This document shows positions 55,504-63,808 of a DNA stretch of 64,000 nucleotides, piece by piece. Origin of the DNA: Streptomyces sp. SID10853 (GTDB taxonomy: Bacteria > Actinomycetota > Actinomycetes > Streptomycetales > Streptomycetaceae). A model generated the notes under the pieces. The model worked only from the letters and a program-made list of their open reading frames with translations, had not been told where the DNA came from and ran no database searches. How positions within the stretch are numbered: the first letter of the stretch is position 1; each line of letters opens with the position of its first letter. The DNA lies in assembly GCF_010548145.1 (NCBI RefSeq), contig NZ_JAAGLN010000008.1, positions 1 through 64,000 on the forward strand. Direction: 5' to 3'. Both the position numbers and the translations under genes were made by a program.

Positions 55504-57105
55504 GTGATGGAGCTGAAAACCTCAGCGCACGTCGACACTTTTCCCCGTGAGCAGTTGCCGCCCGCCGACCAGTGGCCCCGGCTCCTCCTCGACGACCTGC
55601 CGGGACCGGCGTATCCGGACCGGCTCAACTGCGGCGTGGAACTGCTGAACGGGACCATCGAGCGCTTCGGCGCCGACCGCCCCGCCTTCCGCACCGGCTC
55701 CGGTGAGCTGTGGACGTACGGCGAACTACGGGCCCAGGTCGGCCGTATCGCCCACGTCCTCACATCGGACCTCGGGGTCGTGCCGGGCAACCGGGTGCTG
55801 CTGCGCGGCCCCACCACACCCCATCTGGCCGCCTGCTGGCTCGCGGTGATGAAGGCCGGCGGTGTCGCGGTGACCGTACTGGCCACCCAGCGCCCGCACG
55901 AACTGGCCGAGGTGTGCTCGCTCGCCCGGATCAGCCACGCGCTGTGCGACATCCGCTCCGCCGAGGACCTGGTTAAGGCGGAGGTGCCGGGGCTGCGGAT
56001 CACGACGTACGGCGGCGGGGGGCCGCAGGACCTGCAGCGGCTGGCCGCGGCCAGACCGGCGCTGTATCCGGCCGTCGCGACCTCGGCCGACGATGTGGCG
56101 CTGATCGCCTTCACATCGGGCACCACCGGGCGCCCCAAGGGCTGTATGCACTTCCACCGCGATGTGCTGGCCGTCGCGGACACCTTCGCGCGGCACGTGC
56201 TGAAGCCCAGGCCCGACGATGTCTTCGCCGGCAGTCCGCCGCTCGGGTTCACCTTCGGCCTGGGTGGTCTGGTGATCTTCCCGCTGCGCGCCGGAGCGTC
56301 GGCGCTGCTGCTCGAACGGTCCGGGCCGCGCCAGCTGCTGCCCGCGCTCGCCCGGCACCGGGTGTCGGTGCTGTTCACGGCGCCGACCGCGTACCGCACC
56401 ATGCTGGACGAGCTGGACCGGTACGACATCTCGGCCCTGCGCCGCTGTGTATCGGCCGGTGAGAACCTGCCGGCGGCCACCTGGCATGCCTGGCACGAGC
56501 GGACCGGGCTGCGCCTCATCAACGGCATCGGTGCCACGGAGCTGCTGCACATCTTCGTGTCGGCGGCGGACGGGGCGGCGCGCCCCGGGACGACGGGGGT
56601 CGCGGTGCCCGGCTGGCAGGCCAGGGTGGTGGACCGCGCCGGCCACCCGGTGCCCGACGGCGAGCCCGGCCTGCTCGCGGTGCGCGGCCCGGTGGGCTGC
56701 CGCTATCTGGCCGACGAGCGCCAGTCGGAGTACGTACGGGACGGCTGGAACATCACCGGCGACACCTATCTGCGCGACGGGGACGGCTACTTCACCTATG
56801 TGGCACGCGCCGACGACATGATCATCTCCTCCGGCTACAACATCGCGGGCCCCGAGGTCGAGGACGCCCTGCTGCGCCATCCCGACGTCCTGGAGGCGGC
56901 GGTGGTCGGCCGCCCGGACGCAGAGCGGGGGCAGGTGGTGGTGGCCCATGTGGTGCTGCGCGAGGGAGCGGTACGGGAGGCGGAGCCGCTGCGGGAGTTC
57001 GTGAAGTCGGAGCTGTCGCCGCACAAGTGCCCCCGGGAGGTGGTGTTCGCGGAGTCCCTGCCCCGGACCGGCACGGGCAAGCTCCAGCGGTTCCGGCTGG
57101 AGTGA
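55504..57105 (+). CDS. Aryl-CoA ligase, probably 2-aminobenzoate-CoA ligase
   Basis: A 533-residue AMP-forming acyl-CoA synthetase. GTG 55504 has AAGGGGG 7 nt upstream; ATG 55507 is equally possible. The P-loop is LIAFTSGTTGRPKGCMHFHRD (about residue 200). Other core motifs are LINGIGATELLHIF, WNITGDTYLRDGDGYFTYVARADDMI and the C-terminal lysine in PRTGTGKLQRFRLE. The N-terminal DRLNCGVELLNG pattern belongs to the benzoate/2-aminobenzoate ligase group. With the neighbouring fused monooxygenase/reductase, activation of anthranilate is the best-supported role; salicylate is the alternative. Confidence 0.88.
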   Translation: MMELKTSAHVDTFPREQLPPADQWPRLLLDDLPGPAYPDRLNCGVELLNGTIERFGADRPAFRTGSGELWTYGELRAQVGRIAHVLTSDLGVVPGNRVLLRGPTTPHLAACWLAVMKAGGVAVTVLATQRPHELAEVCSLARISHALCDIRSAEDLVKAEVPGLRITTYGGGGPQDLQRLAAARPALYPAVATSADDVALIAFTSGTTGRPKGCMHFHRDVLAVADTFARHVLKPRPDDVFAGSPPLGFTFGLGGLVIFPLRAGASALLLERSGPRQLLPALARHRVSVLFTAPTAYRTMLDELDRYDISALRRCVSAGENLPAATWHAWHERTGLRLINGIGATELLHIFVSAADGAARPGTTGVAVPGWQARVVDRAGHPVPDGEPGLLAVRGPVGCRYLADERQSEYVRDGWNITGDTYLRDGDGYFTYVARADDMIISSGYNIAGPEVEDALLRHPDVLEAAVVGRPDAERGQVVVAHVVLREGAVREAEPLREFVKSELSPHKCPREVVFAESLPRTGTGKLQRFRLE

Positions 57106-57110
57106 GGGGG

Positions 57111-57257
57111 ATGACGCGAGTTTCGCGGCGATGGGGTGCTGCGCCGTCCCCCGTACTGCTCTTCACCGACATCGCGAACCCGACCAGCAACGGCGTGTAC
57201 CGGCGCATCGGATACCGGCCCCTGGCCGAGCGGGTCGTCGTCACCCGGGCGGCCTGA
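57111..57257 (+). pseudogene. C-terminal fragment of a GNAT acetyltransferase
   Basis: A 48-codon frame starting 5 bp after the ligase stop. Its second half, VLLFTDIANPTSNGVYRRIG followed by YRPLAERVVV, is the acceptor-side end of a GNAT domain (N-x-x-S-N-x-x-Y-x-x-x-G-Y). The acetyl-CoA-binding Q/RxxGxG/A part is missing, and no upstream frame supplies it because the ligase occupies that DNA. It is a relic of a deleted gene. Confidence 0.55.
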
Positions 57258-57264
57258 CCATCCG

Positions 57265-59568
57265 TCACATCAGTGTGAGCCGGGGTTTCGGGGCGTCCGT
57301 GCGGCCCGTCATCGGGGGGCGGCTGCCCGCGCGGTACGGGAGGGGCCAGGGTGCGGCCGGGCCCGTGTAGCCCTGTTCCGCTGCCGCGTGCAGGGTCCAG
57401 TGCGGGTCGTACAGGTGCGGGCGGGCCAGCGCGCAGAGGTCCGTACGGCCCGCCAGCAGCAGGGAGTTGACGTCGTCCCAGGACGAGATCGCGCCCACCG
57501 CGATCACCGGCACGCCCAGTTCGTTGCGGATGCGGTCGGCGAACGGGGTCTGGTACGAGCGGCCGTACGCGGGTTTCTCGCCGGGCACGACCTGCCCGGT
57601 CGAGACGTCGATCGCGTCGGCCCCGTGGGCGGCGAAGGCGCGGGCGATCGCGACCGCCTCATCCGGTGTCGTGCCGCCCGGCGCCCAGTCGGCCGCCGAG
57701 ATACGGACTGTCATCGGCCGGTCTCCGGGCCACTCGGCCCGTACCGCGTCGAAGACCTCCAGCGGGAAGCGCAGCCGGCCCCTGAGCGAGCCGCCGTAGC
57801 CGTCGGTGCGCCGGTTGGTGAGCGGGGAGAGGAAGCCGGAGAGCAGATAGCCGTGCGCGCAGTGCAGTTCGATGAGGTCGAAGCCGGCGCTCGCGGCACG
57901 GCGGGCCGCCGCGGTGAACTCCTCGCGCACCGCCGCGAGTCCGGCTCCGTCCAGTTCGGCCGGGATCTGGCTGACACCGGGGCGGTACGGGAGCGGGGAG
58001 GCGGCCGACAGTGGCCAGTTGCCCTCGGGAAGTGGCTCGTCCATGCCGTCCCACATGAGCCGGGTGGAGCCCTTGCGCCCGGAGTGCCCCAGCTGGACCC
58101 CGACGGCGGTACCGGGCGACTGCGTGTGCACGAAGGAGGTCACGCGCCGCCAGGCCGCCGCCTGTTCGCCGGTGTAGAGGCCGGTACAGCCGGGGGTGAT
58201 ACGGCCGTCGGCGCTCACACACACCATCTCGGTCATGACCAGACCGGCGCCGCCGAGTGCACGGGCGCCCAGATGGACGAGGTGGAAGTCGCCGGGCACA
58301 CCGTCGTGCGCCGAGTACATGTCCATCGGTGAGACGACGACACGGTTGCGCAGTTCGAGACCGCGCAGCCGCAGCGGCGTGAACATCGGCGGTGTGCCGT
58401 CCGGGCAGCCGAAGTCGCGCTCCACCGTGTCCGTGAAGCCGCTGTCGCGCAGCCGCAGATTGCCGTGGGTGACCCGGCGGCTGCGGGTCAGCAGGTTGAA
58501 GGCGAACTGCCGTGGCGGCTGGCCGAGATACATGTCCAGCTGCTCGAACCACTCCAGGCTGGCCGCGGCCGCCCGCTGGGTGGAGGCGACGACCGGGCGG
58601 CGCTCGCTCTCGTACGCCTCCAGGGCCGACGGCAGGTCGGGCTGCTCCTCGATGTTCGCCGCCAGGGCCAGGGCGTCCTCGACGGCGAGCTTGGTGCCGG
58701 AGCCGATGGAGAAGTGCGCGGTGTGGGCCGCGTCGCCGATCAGCACCGTGTTCCCGTGCGACCAGCGATCGTTGACGACGGTACGGAACGCCGTCCAGGC
58801 GGAGTTGTTCCCGGTGAGCGGCCGGCCGCCGAGCGCGCCCGCGAAGATCCGGGCGCAGCGCTCGGTGGACTCCTTTTCGTCGCAGCGGTCGAGTCCGGCG
58901 GCCTGCCAGACCTCCTCGCGCATCTCGACGATGACGGTGGAGGCGGCGGGCCCGTACGGGTACCCGTGCAGCTGCATCACCCCGTGCTCGGTCTCGGCGA
59001 TCTCGAAGCGGAAGGCGTCGAAGGCGAAGGGCGCGGAGAGCCAGATGTAGCGGCAGCGGTGGGTGGTGATCCGGGGTGCGAAGACGTCGGCGTGGGCGCG
59101 GCGGGTGGCGCTGTGCACTCCGTCGGCCGCTACCACCAGGTCGTGGGTCGCGGCCAGTTCGGCGGGGGGCGGCGCTTCGGCGCGGAAGCGGATCCGTACG
59201 CCGAGGGAGCGGCAGCGCTCGTGCAGGATCTCCAGGAGCCGGCGCCTGCCGAGCGCGGCGAATCCGTGGCCGCCCGAGGTCAGGGTCGTGCCGCGGTGGA
59301 CGATGTCGATGTCGTCCCAGCGTACGAACTCGGCCTGGAGGGCGCGGTGGACGGCCGGGTCCGCCTGCTCGATGCCGCCGAGGGTCTCGTCGGAGAGGAC
59401 GACGCCGAAGCCGAAGGTGTCGTCGGGGGCGTTGCGCTCCCAGACGGTGACGGACCTGGCCGGGTCGAGCCGCTTCAGGAGGGCTGCGGCGTAGAGGCCG
59501 CCGGGTCCGCCGCCGACGACCGCGACCCGCAGGGCGGGGCGGGTGCGCTCGCCGGTGCCGGCCGGCAC
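57265..59568 (-). CDS. Bifunctional anthraniloyl-CoA monooxygenase/reductase
   Basis: A 767-residue fusion of two flavoenzymes. The N-terminal half is a class A flavin monooxygenase: FAD motif VAVVGGGPGGLYAAALL, DG-type VVAADGVHSATRR (about residue 150) and GD motif TVLIGDAAHTAHFSIGSG. From about residue 395 the rest is an Old-Yellow-Enzyme/2,4-dienoyl-CoA-reductase-like barrel with FTPLRLRGLELRNRVVVSPM and HCAHGYLLSGFLSPLTNRRTD. This pairing is that of 2-aminobenzoyl-CoA monooxygenase/reductase, which hydroxylates and reduces the ring. Salicylyl-CoA 5-hydroxylases share only the first half. GTG 59568 lies just after the hydratase stop; GTG 59586 is the other start. Confidence 0.88.
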   Translation of the reverse strand: MPAGTGERTRPALRVAVVGGGPGGLYAAALLKRLDPARSVTVWERNAPDDTFGFGVVLSDETLGGIEQADPAVHRALQAEFVRWDDIDIVHRGTTLTSGGHGFAALGRRRLLEILHERCRSLGVRIRFRAEAPPPAELAATHDLVVAADGVHSATRRAHADVFAPRITTHRCRYIWLSAPFAFDAFRFEIAETEHGVMQLHGYPYGPAASTVIVEMREEVWQAAGLDRCDEKESTERCARIFAGALGGRPLTGNNSAWTAFRTVVNDRWSHGNTVLIGDAAHTAHFSIGSGTKLAVEDALALAANIEEQPDLPSALEAYESERRPVVASTQRAAAASLEWFEQLDMYLGQPPRQFAFNLLTRSRRVTHGNLRLRDSGFTDTVERDFGCPDGTPPMFTPLRLRGLELRNRVVVSPMDMYSAHDGVPGDFHLVHLGARALGGAGLVMTEMVCVSADGRITPGCTGLYTGEQAAAWRRVTSFVHTQSPGTAVGVQLGHSGRKGSTRLMWDGMDEPLPEGNWPLSAASPLPYRPGVSQIPAELDGAGLAAVREEFTAAARRAASAGFDLIELHCAHGYLLSGFLSPLTNRRTDGYGGSLRGRLRFPLEVFDAVRAEWPGDRPMTVRISAADWAPGGTTPDEAVAIARAFAAHGADAIDVSTGQVVPGEKPAYGRSYQTPFADRIRNELGVPVIAVGAISSWDDVNSLLLAGRTDLCALARPHLYDPHWTLHAAAEQGYTGPAAPWPLPYRAGSRPPMTGRTDAPKPRLTLM

Positions 59569-59570
59569 GG

Positions 59571-60398
59571 CTACCTGCCCTGCCACTTGGGGGGCCGCTT
59601 CTCGGTGAAGGCGGCGTGGAACTCTGCGTAGTCCTCGCCGTTCATCAGCAGCGCCTGCGTGGTGGCGTCGAGTTCGACCGCAGCGGCGAGCGGCATGTCG
59701 AGTTCGGCGGTGAGCAGCGCCTTGGTCTGCGCATACGCCAGCGCCGGGCCCTCGGCGAGCCTGCGGGCCAGCGCCGCGGCCCGTTCGTCGGCCCTGCCCT
59801 CGTCCGTCATCTCGCTGATCAGGCCGATGCGCTCGGCCTCGGGCGCCAGGACGGGCTCCCCCAGCATCAGCAGCCGGGTGGCGTGTCCGAGGCCGACGAC
59901 GCGCGGCAGCAGATAGGCGGCGCCCATGTCACCGCCGGACAGCCCCACCCGGGTGAAGAGGAACGCGAAGCGGGCGGTCGGGTCCGCGACCCGGAAGTCG
60001 GCGGCCAGCGCGAGGACGGCGCCGGCGCCCGCGGCGACCCCGTGCACGGCGGCGATCACCGGGAAGGGGCACTCGCGCAGCGCCCGTACGACCTGTCCGG
60101 TCATCCGGTTGAAGTCGAGGAGCTGGGCGGTGTCCAGGGCGAGTGTGGCGCCGATGATCTCCTCGACGTCACCACCCGAGCAGAATCCGCGGCCCTCCCC
60201 GGCGAGGACCAGGGCCCGTACCGACCGCTCGCGGGACAGCTCGGCGAGCAGGTCGCGCAGGTCGGCGTAGGCGCCGAAGGTGAGGGCGTTGAGCTTTCCT
60301 GGGCGCGCGAAGGTGACGGTCGCGACGCCGTCCTGCCGGGCCACCCGGAGGTGGTCCCAGTGCTCCACTCGCTCCGCTGAGCCGGAAAAGGGGCTCAT
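59571..60398 (-). CDS. Enoyl-CoA hydratase/isomerase family protein
   Basis: A 275-residue crotonase-fold enzyme. ATG 60398 begins MSPFSGSAERVEHWDHLRVA; the frame opens earlier without support. The oxyanion elements are GEGRGFCSGGDVEEI (about residue 70) and VHGVAAGAGAVLALAADFRVA (about 120). The catalytic glutamates of the 2-enoyl-CoA hydratase are not both in place (FLFTRVGLSGGDMGAAYLLPR with Gly-Gly-Asp), hinting at a ring-handling homologue. It is directly upstream of the monooxygenase/reductase, in the same operon, and is expected to act on the CoA-bound ring product. Confidence 0.88.
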   Translation of the reverse strand: MSPFSGSAERVEHWDHLRVARQDGVATVTFARPGKLNALTFGAYADLRDLLAELSRERSVRALVLAGEGRGFCSGGDVEEIIGATLALDTAQLLDFNRMTGQVVRALRECPFPVIAAVHGVAAGAGAVLALAADFRVADPTARFAFLFTRVGLSGGDMGAAYLLPRVVGLGHATRLLMLGEPVLAPEAERIGLISEMTDEGRADERAAALARRLAEGPALAYAQTKALLTAELDMPLAAAVELDATTQALLMNGEDYAEFHAAFTEKRPPKWQGR

Positions 60399-60488
60399 GA
60401 GGTGCGGCCTCCTTCGGTCGGGGGCGCGTCCGGCGGCCGGCCGGAGACCCGGTGGAAGAGCGGCGTGCCCCCTCAAATTATCACTCCC

Positions 60489-60506
60489 CCGTGACTACCG
60501 TCACGG
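60489..60506 (-). promoter_or_regulatory. 18-bp palindrome before the hydratase gene
   Basis: CCGTGAC-TACC-GTCACGG has perfect 7-bp arms and contains the motif TGACTACCGTCACG shared with 55445-55458. On the minus strand GTGACG followed 16 bp later by GATAAT looks like a promoter, with the palindrome on the -35 and spacer. It is a probable repressor site for the anthranilate cluster. Confidence 0.55.
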
Positions 60507-60664
60507 GCACGCGATAAAACCTTGGACGGGTCCCCCGGCGGAAGTCCCGTCAGAATGTGGCGCAAGTCCCTTTTCCTCCGGGCCGCTGCCTCTACTCGCA
60601 ACGCCCCCGGCTCCGTATCGTTGAAATCAGGACAACCCCCTCCACACCGAACGGAACACCAGCC

Positions 60665-61096
60665 GTGCCGGACACCTCACGCCCCGCCTCATGGCGCATC
60701 GCACTGCCGCACACCGCGGCCGCGGTGCCGGTGGCGCGTGCGCTGATCCGTACGGTCCTCGCCGACCTGGAGGGCGAGGAGGCCGCGGACACCGACACGG
60801 CCGAGCTCCTGACGTCCGAACTGGTCGCCAACGCCGTGGAGCACACACTCGGCAGCGACCCCATCGAGCTGGTCGTGGAGGTCCTGCACACCGGCTGCCA
60901 GGTCGAGGTGCACGACCGTGATCCGGTCCCGCCCGGTGATCTGATCCGGACACCGCCCACCGGACCGCCCGACCCCTGGCAGGAGCACGGCCGCGGCCTG
61001 CTGCTCATCCGGACACTCAGCTCGTCCTACGGCCACCGCCCGACCGAGCACGGCAAGGCCGTCTGGTTCACGCTTCCGGCGGGTCCTGCGGACTGA
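60665..61096 (+). CDS. RsbW-like ATP-binding (anti-sigma type) regulator
   Basis: A 143-residue GHKL ATPase of the single-domain anti-sigma/SpoIIAB-like group that is abundant in Streptomyces. GTG 60665 is the likely start; TATCGT at 60616-60621 may be the -10 box. The N box is LTSELVANAVEHT (about residue 48), the G1 region VEVHDRDPVPP and the G2 box GRGLLLIRTLSSSYG. Partner sigma or STAS proteins are not adjacent. Its 3' end overlaps that of the permease by 29 bp, tail to tail. Confidence 0.85.
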   Translation: MPDTSRPASWRIALPHTAAAVPVARALIRTVLADLEGEEAADTDTAELLTSELVANAVEHTLGSDPIELVVEVLHTGCQVEVHDRDPVPPGDLIRTPPTGPPDPWQEHGRGLLLIRTLSSSYGHRPTEHGKAVWFTLPAGPAD

Positions 61097-62534
61097 GCTG
61101 CCGCGCGCCGAGCCGCGAGCGGCGGCGCCCGTAGAGTGCGTAGACGGCCGCGCCCACCAGCAGGAAGAGCGCGAATTCCAGCCAGGTGCGCCGACCGGTC
61201 CCGTACATCAGATACACACAGAACGCGACGCCGAGCACCGGGCTGACGGGGAACAGCGGCACCCGGAAGGTGCGCGGGAGCGCGGGGTGGCTGCGGCGCA
61301 GCGCGAGCACCGCGACATTCACGGCCACCATCGTGGCCAGCGCCCCGATGGTCGTCAGGTCGACCACGACGTCGAGCGAGGCGAACGCGGCCGGGACGGC
61401 GACGACGGTCGCCACGATCCAGGTGTTGGAGACGGGCGTCGAGGTCTTCGGGGAGACCTTCTCGAAGACCGGGGGAATCAGCCCGTCGCGGGACATCGAC
61501 ATCAGGATGCGGGTCTGCCCGTACATCACGGCGAGCACCACCGACGCGATGGCGACGACCGCGCCGAAGGCGATGACACCGCCGCCGGCCGACGAACCTG
61601 TGACCTGGTTGACGATCAGCGAGAGCGCCGCGGGCCGGTCGGCGACGGCGGGCGCGCCGAACGCGCCGATGGCCGCGACGGCCACCGCGCAGTAGAGCAC
61701 GGTGACGATGCCGATGCAGATCATGATGGCGAGCGGGATGTTGCGCCGCGGGTTCCTGACCTCCTCGCCCGCCGTGGTGATCGCGTCGAATCCGATGTAC
61801 GAGAAGAAGGCGATCGAGGCGCCGGACGTGACGCCGCCGACGCCGCCGGGCGCGAACGGCACCAGGTGGCCGTCCCGGAACGCGGTGAAGGCGACCGCGC
61901 AGAAGACCAGCAGGATGCCGATCTTCAGTACGGCCATCGCGGCGGTGGCCCGGGCGCTCTCGCGGACACCGCGCACCAGCAGCGCGGCGGCGAGCGCGAC
62001 CACCACGACAGCCGGCAGATTGATCACCCCGCCGTCGCCCGGACCGCTGGAGAGCACGGCGGGCAGCTGGTGTCCGACCAGGCTGTTCAGCAGTTCGTTG
62101 AGGTACTGGCTCCACCCGACGGCGACCGCGCTCACCGAGATGCCGTACTCCAGGAGCAGACACCAGCCGACCAGGAAGGCGGTGCGCTCGCCGAGTGTGG
62201 CGTACGCGAAGGAGTACGAGCTGCCCGACACCGGGATCGCGCCGCCCAGCTCGGCGAACGAGAACGCCGTGAAGACACAGGTGACCGCGGCGAGTACGAA
62301 CGAGACGATGACCGCGGGCCCGGACTTGGCCACGGTGTCGGAGAGGCCGACGAAGATACCGGTCCCGACGATGGCCCCGACGCCGAAGCAGACCAGCTGG
62401 AAGAGCCCCATGGTGCGGCGGAGGCCGTGCCCCTCCAGATCCGCGCCGGATTCGGCGATCAGGAGTTCGGGCGACTTGACGCGCAGCCCCGGCCGGTGGG
62501 GCGGCCGGGGTCGTGCGGGGCGGGGAGAGCGCAT
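61068..62534 (-). CDS. APC-family amino acid permease
   Basis: A 488-residue transporter with about 12 helices. ATG 62534 gives MRSPRPARPRPPHRPGLR, a basic cytoplasmic start. The APC core shows VCFGVGAIVGTGIFVGLSD (about residues 46-64), GSSYSFAYATLGERTAFLVGWCLLLEYG and FFSYIGFDAITTAGEEVRNPRRNIP. It is similar to, but distinct from, the permease at 17806. It lies downstream of arcA-argF on the same strand but behind a strong hairpin and a short leader frame rich in Tyr and Trp, so its expression is probably controlled separately. Confidence 0.9.
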   Translation of the reverse strand: MRSPRPARPRPPHRPGLRVKSPELLIAESGADLEGHGLRRTMGLFQLVCFGVGAIVGTGIFVGLSDTVAKSGPAVIVSFVLAAVTCVFTAFSFAELGGAIPVSGSSYSFAYATLGERTAFLVGWCLLLEYGISVSAVAVGWSQYLNELLNSLVGHQLPAVLSSGPGDGGVINLPAVVVVALAAALLVRGVRESARATAAMAVLKIGILLVFCAVAFTAFRDGHLVPFAPGGVGGVTSGASIAFFSYIGFDAITTAGEEVRNPRRNIPLAIMICIGIVTVLYCAVAVAAIGAFGAPAVADRPAALSLIVNQVTGSSAGGGVIAFGAVVAIASVVLAVMYGQTRILMSMSRDGLIPPVFEKVSPKTSTPVSNTWIVATVVAVPAAFASLDVVVDLTTIGALATMVAVNVAVLALRRSHPALPRTFRVPLFPVSPVLGVAFCVYLMYGTGRRTWLEFALFLLVGAAVYALYGRRRSRLGARQLSPQDPPEA

Positions 62535-62665
62535 GGGGGTGGGGGTTCTCTTTCCGGACGTGCGCGGAGCGGCGCGCACTGCGGCACACAGCACAGTGGG
62601 GTCCGGGCGTGCGAGCCCGGACCCCACCAAGGGACGACATAGTAGCCGCCTTGCCGCATATTCAC
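62459..62665 (-). CDS. Candidate leader peptide ORF with Tyr-Tyr and Trp-Trp codons
   Basis: GTG 62665 opens a frame reading MNMRQGGYYVVPWWGPG and continuing into the permease start. The paired Tyr codons and paired Trp codons lie immediately before and inside the 5' arm of the hairpin at 62596-62627. A ribosome waiting on Trp or Tyr tRNA would cover that arm and stop the hairpin forming, the logic of amino-acid attenuation. TATACG at 62680-62675 could be its -10 box. The lack of an early stop codon is atypical. Confidence 0.35.
   Translation of the reverse strand: MNMRQGGYYVVPWWGPGSHARTPLCCVPQCAPLRARPEREPPPPCALPAPHDPGRPTGRGCASSRPNS
62596..62627 (-). terminator. Terminator or attenuator between argF and the permease
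   Basis: Perfect 13-bp arms GTGGGGTCCGGGC and GCCCGGACCCCAC with a 6-nt loop, 55 bp after the argF stop and 62 bp before the permease start. It either ends arcA-argF or acts as the attenuator stem of the leader described at 62459-62665. Confidence 0.75.
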
Positions 62666-62681
62666 CCAACTGGGCGTATAA

Positions 62682-63689
62682 CTATCCCCGACCGGCCAGG
62701 GTGGCGACGAGCACCGCCTTGATCGTGTGCATCCGGTTCTCGGCCTCGTCGAAGACGACCGAGTGCTCCGACTCGAAGACCTCGTCGGTGACCTCCAGCT
62801 CGCTCAGCCCGAACTGCGCGTGGATCTCACGCCCGACCCGCGTCCCCAGATCGTGGAAGGCGGGCAGGCAGTGCAGGAACTTGACCCCGGGGTTACCGGT
62901 GGCGCGCAGCACGTCCATCGTCACGGCGTACGGCGAGAGCGCGGCGATGCGGTCGGCCCAGACCTCCTTCGGCTCCCCCATGGACACCCAGACGTCGGTG
63001 ACGACGAAGTCGCAGCCCTGCACGGCCTCGGTGATGTCCTCGGTGAGGGTGACGGTCCCGCCGCTCTCCGCGGCCAGCTTCCGCGCCTGCGCCACGATGT
63101 CGTCGGCGGGCCAGTAGGCGCGCGGTGCGGCGATCCGGACGTCGAGGCCGAGCAGCGCGCCGGTGATCAGATAGGAGTTGCCCATGTTGAAACGGGCGTC
63201 GCCGAGGTAGGCGAAGACGACCTGCTCCAGCGGCTTGTCGCAGTGCTCGGTCATGGTGAGCACATCGGCCAGCATCTGGGTGGGGTGCCAGTCGTCGGTG
63301 AGTCCGTTGTAGACGGGGACCCCGGCGTGCGCGGCGAGTTCCTCCACCTGCGGCTGGCTGTCGCCGCGGTATTCGATGGCGTCGAACATCCGGCCCAGCA
63401 CCCGCGCGGTGTCCCTGAACGACTCCTTGTGCCCGATCTGGGAGCCCGCGGGGTCGAGGTACGTCGTCGACGCCCCCTGATCGGCCGCGGCCACCTCGAA
63501 GGCGCACCGCGTCCTGGTGGAGGTCTTCTCGAAGATCAGGGCGATGTTCCGGCCGCGCAACCGCTGCACTTCGGCGCCCGACTTCTTGGCCGCCTTGAGC
63601 TCGGCGGCCAGCTCGATCAGAGCGCGGAACTCCTCCGCGGTGAAGTCGAGCTCCTTGAGGAAGTGGCGGCCTGCGAGGTCTATCGCCAT
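62682..63689 (-). CDS. argF: Ornithine carbamoyltransferase
   Basis: A 335-residue trimeric transferase linking carbamoyl phosphate and ornithine to citrulline. ATG 63689 has AGGAG 8 nt upstream. The carbamoyl-phosphate loop is [16 protein letters not shown] (about residue 55). Other motifs are [35 protein letters not shown], the ornithine-binding DVWVSMGEP and [10 protein letters not shown] with the catalytic cysteine. It lies directly downstream of arginine deiminase, so it may work in the catabolic direction (citrulline phosphorolysis), in which case arcB would be the better name. A carbamate kinase is not visible here. Confidence 0.95.
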   Translation of the reverse strand: MAIDLAGRHFLKELDFTAEEFRALIELAAELKAAKKSGAEVQRLRGRNIALIFEKTSTRTRCAFEVAAADQGASTTYLDPAGSQIGHKESFRDTARVLGRMFDAIEYRGDSQPQVEELAAHAGVPVYNGLTDDWHPTQMLADVLTMTEHCDKPLEQVVFAYLGDARFNMGNSYLITGALLGLDVRIAAPRAYWPADDIVAQARKLAAESGGTVTLTEDITEAVQGCDFVVTDVWVSMGEPKEVWADRIAALSPYAVTMDVLRATGNPGVKFLHCLPAFHDLGTRVGREIHAQFGLSELEVTDEVFESEHSVVFDEAENRMHTIKAVLVATLAGRG

Positions 63690-63786
63690 GGTGGCTGCTC
63701 CTGGGTCACGCGGAGAGGGGTCGCGCGTAGCGGGGACGGGGGTCGGTGCGGGATGCCGTACGTGCTGACATCCACGCATGCTGGAA

Positions 63787-63806
63787 TTCTATGCGATTGA
63801 ACGCAT
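63787..63806. promoter_or_regulatory. Inverted repeat between arcA and argF
   Basis: ATGCG and CGCAT (5-bp perfect arms) flank ATTGAA in an AT-rich patch just after the arcA stop. It could be an ArgR or other regulator site or merely a small hairpin; the evidence is weak. Confidence 0.25.
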
Positions 63807-63808
63807 CA

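Noticed and set aside
60399-60664. A small gene in front of the RsbW-like gene (frame from 60557)
   Set aside because: The extra 36 codons lack domain similarity and cross a probable promoter at 60616-60621.
42000-63000. A secondary-metabolite biosynthetic gene cluster
   Set aside because: P450, ABM, SDR and acyl-CoA enzymes occur, but there is no PKS, NRPS, terpene cyclase or RiPP core gene. The sets are better explained as a conservon and a catabolic cluster.
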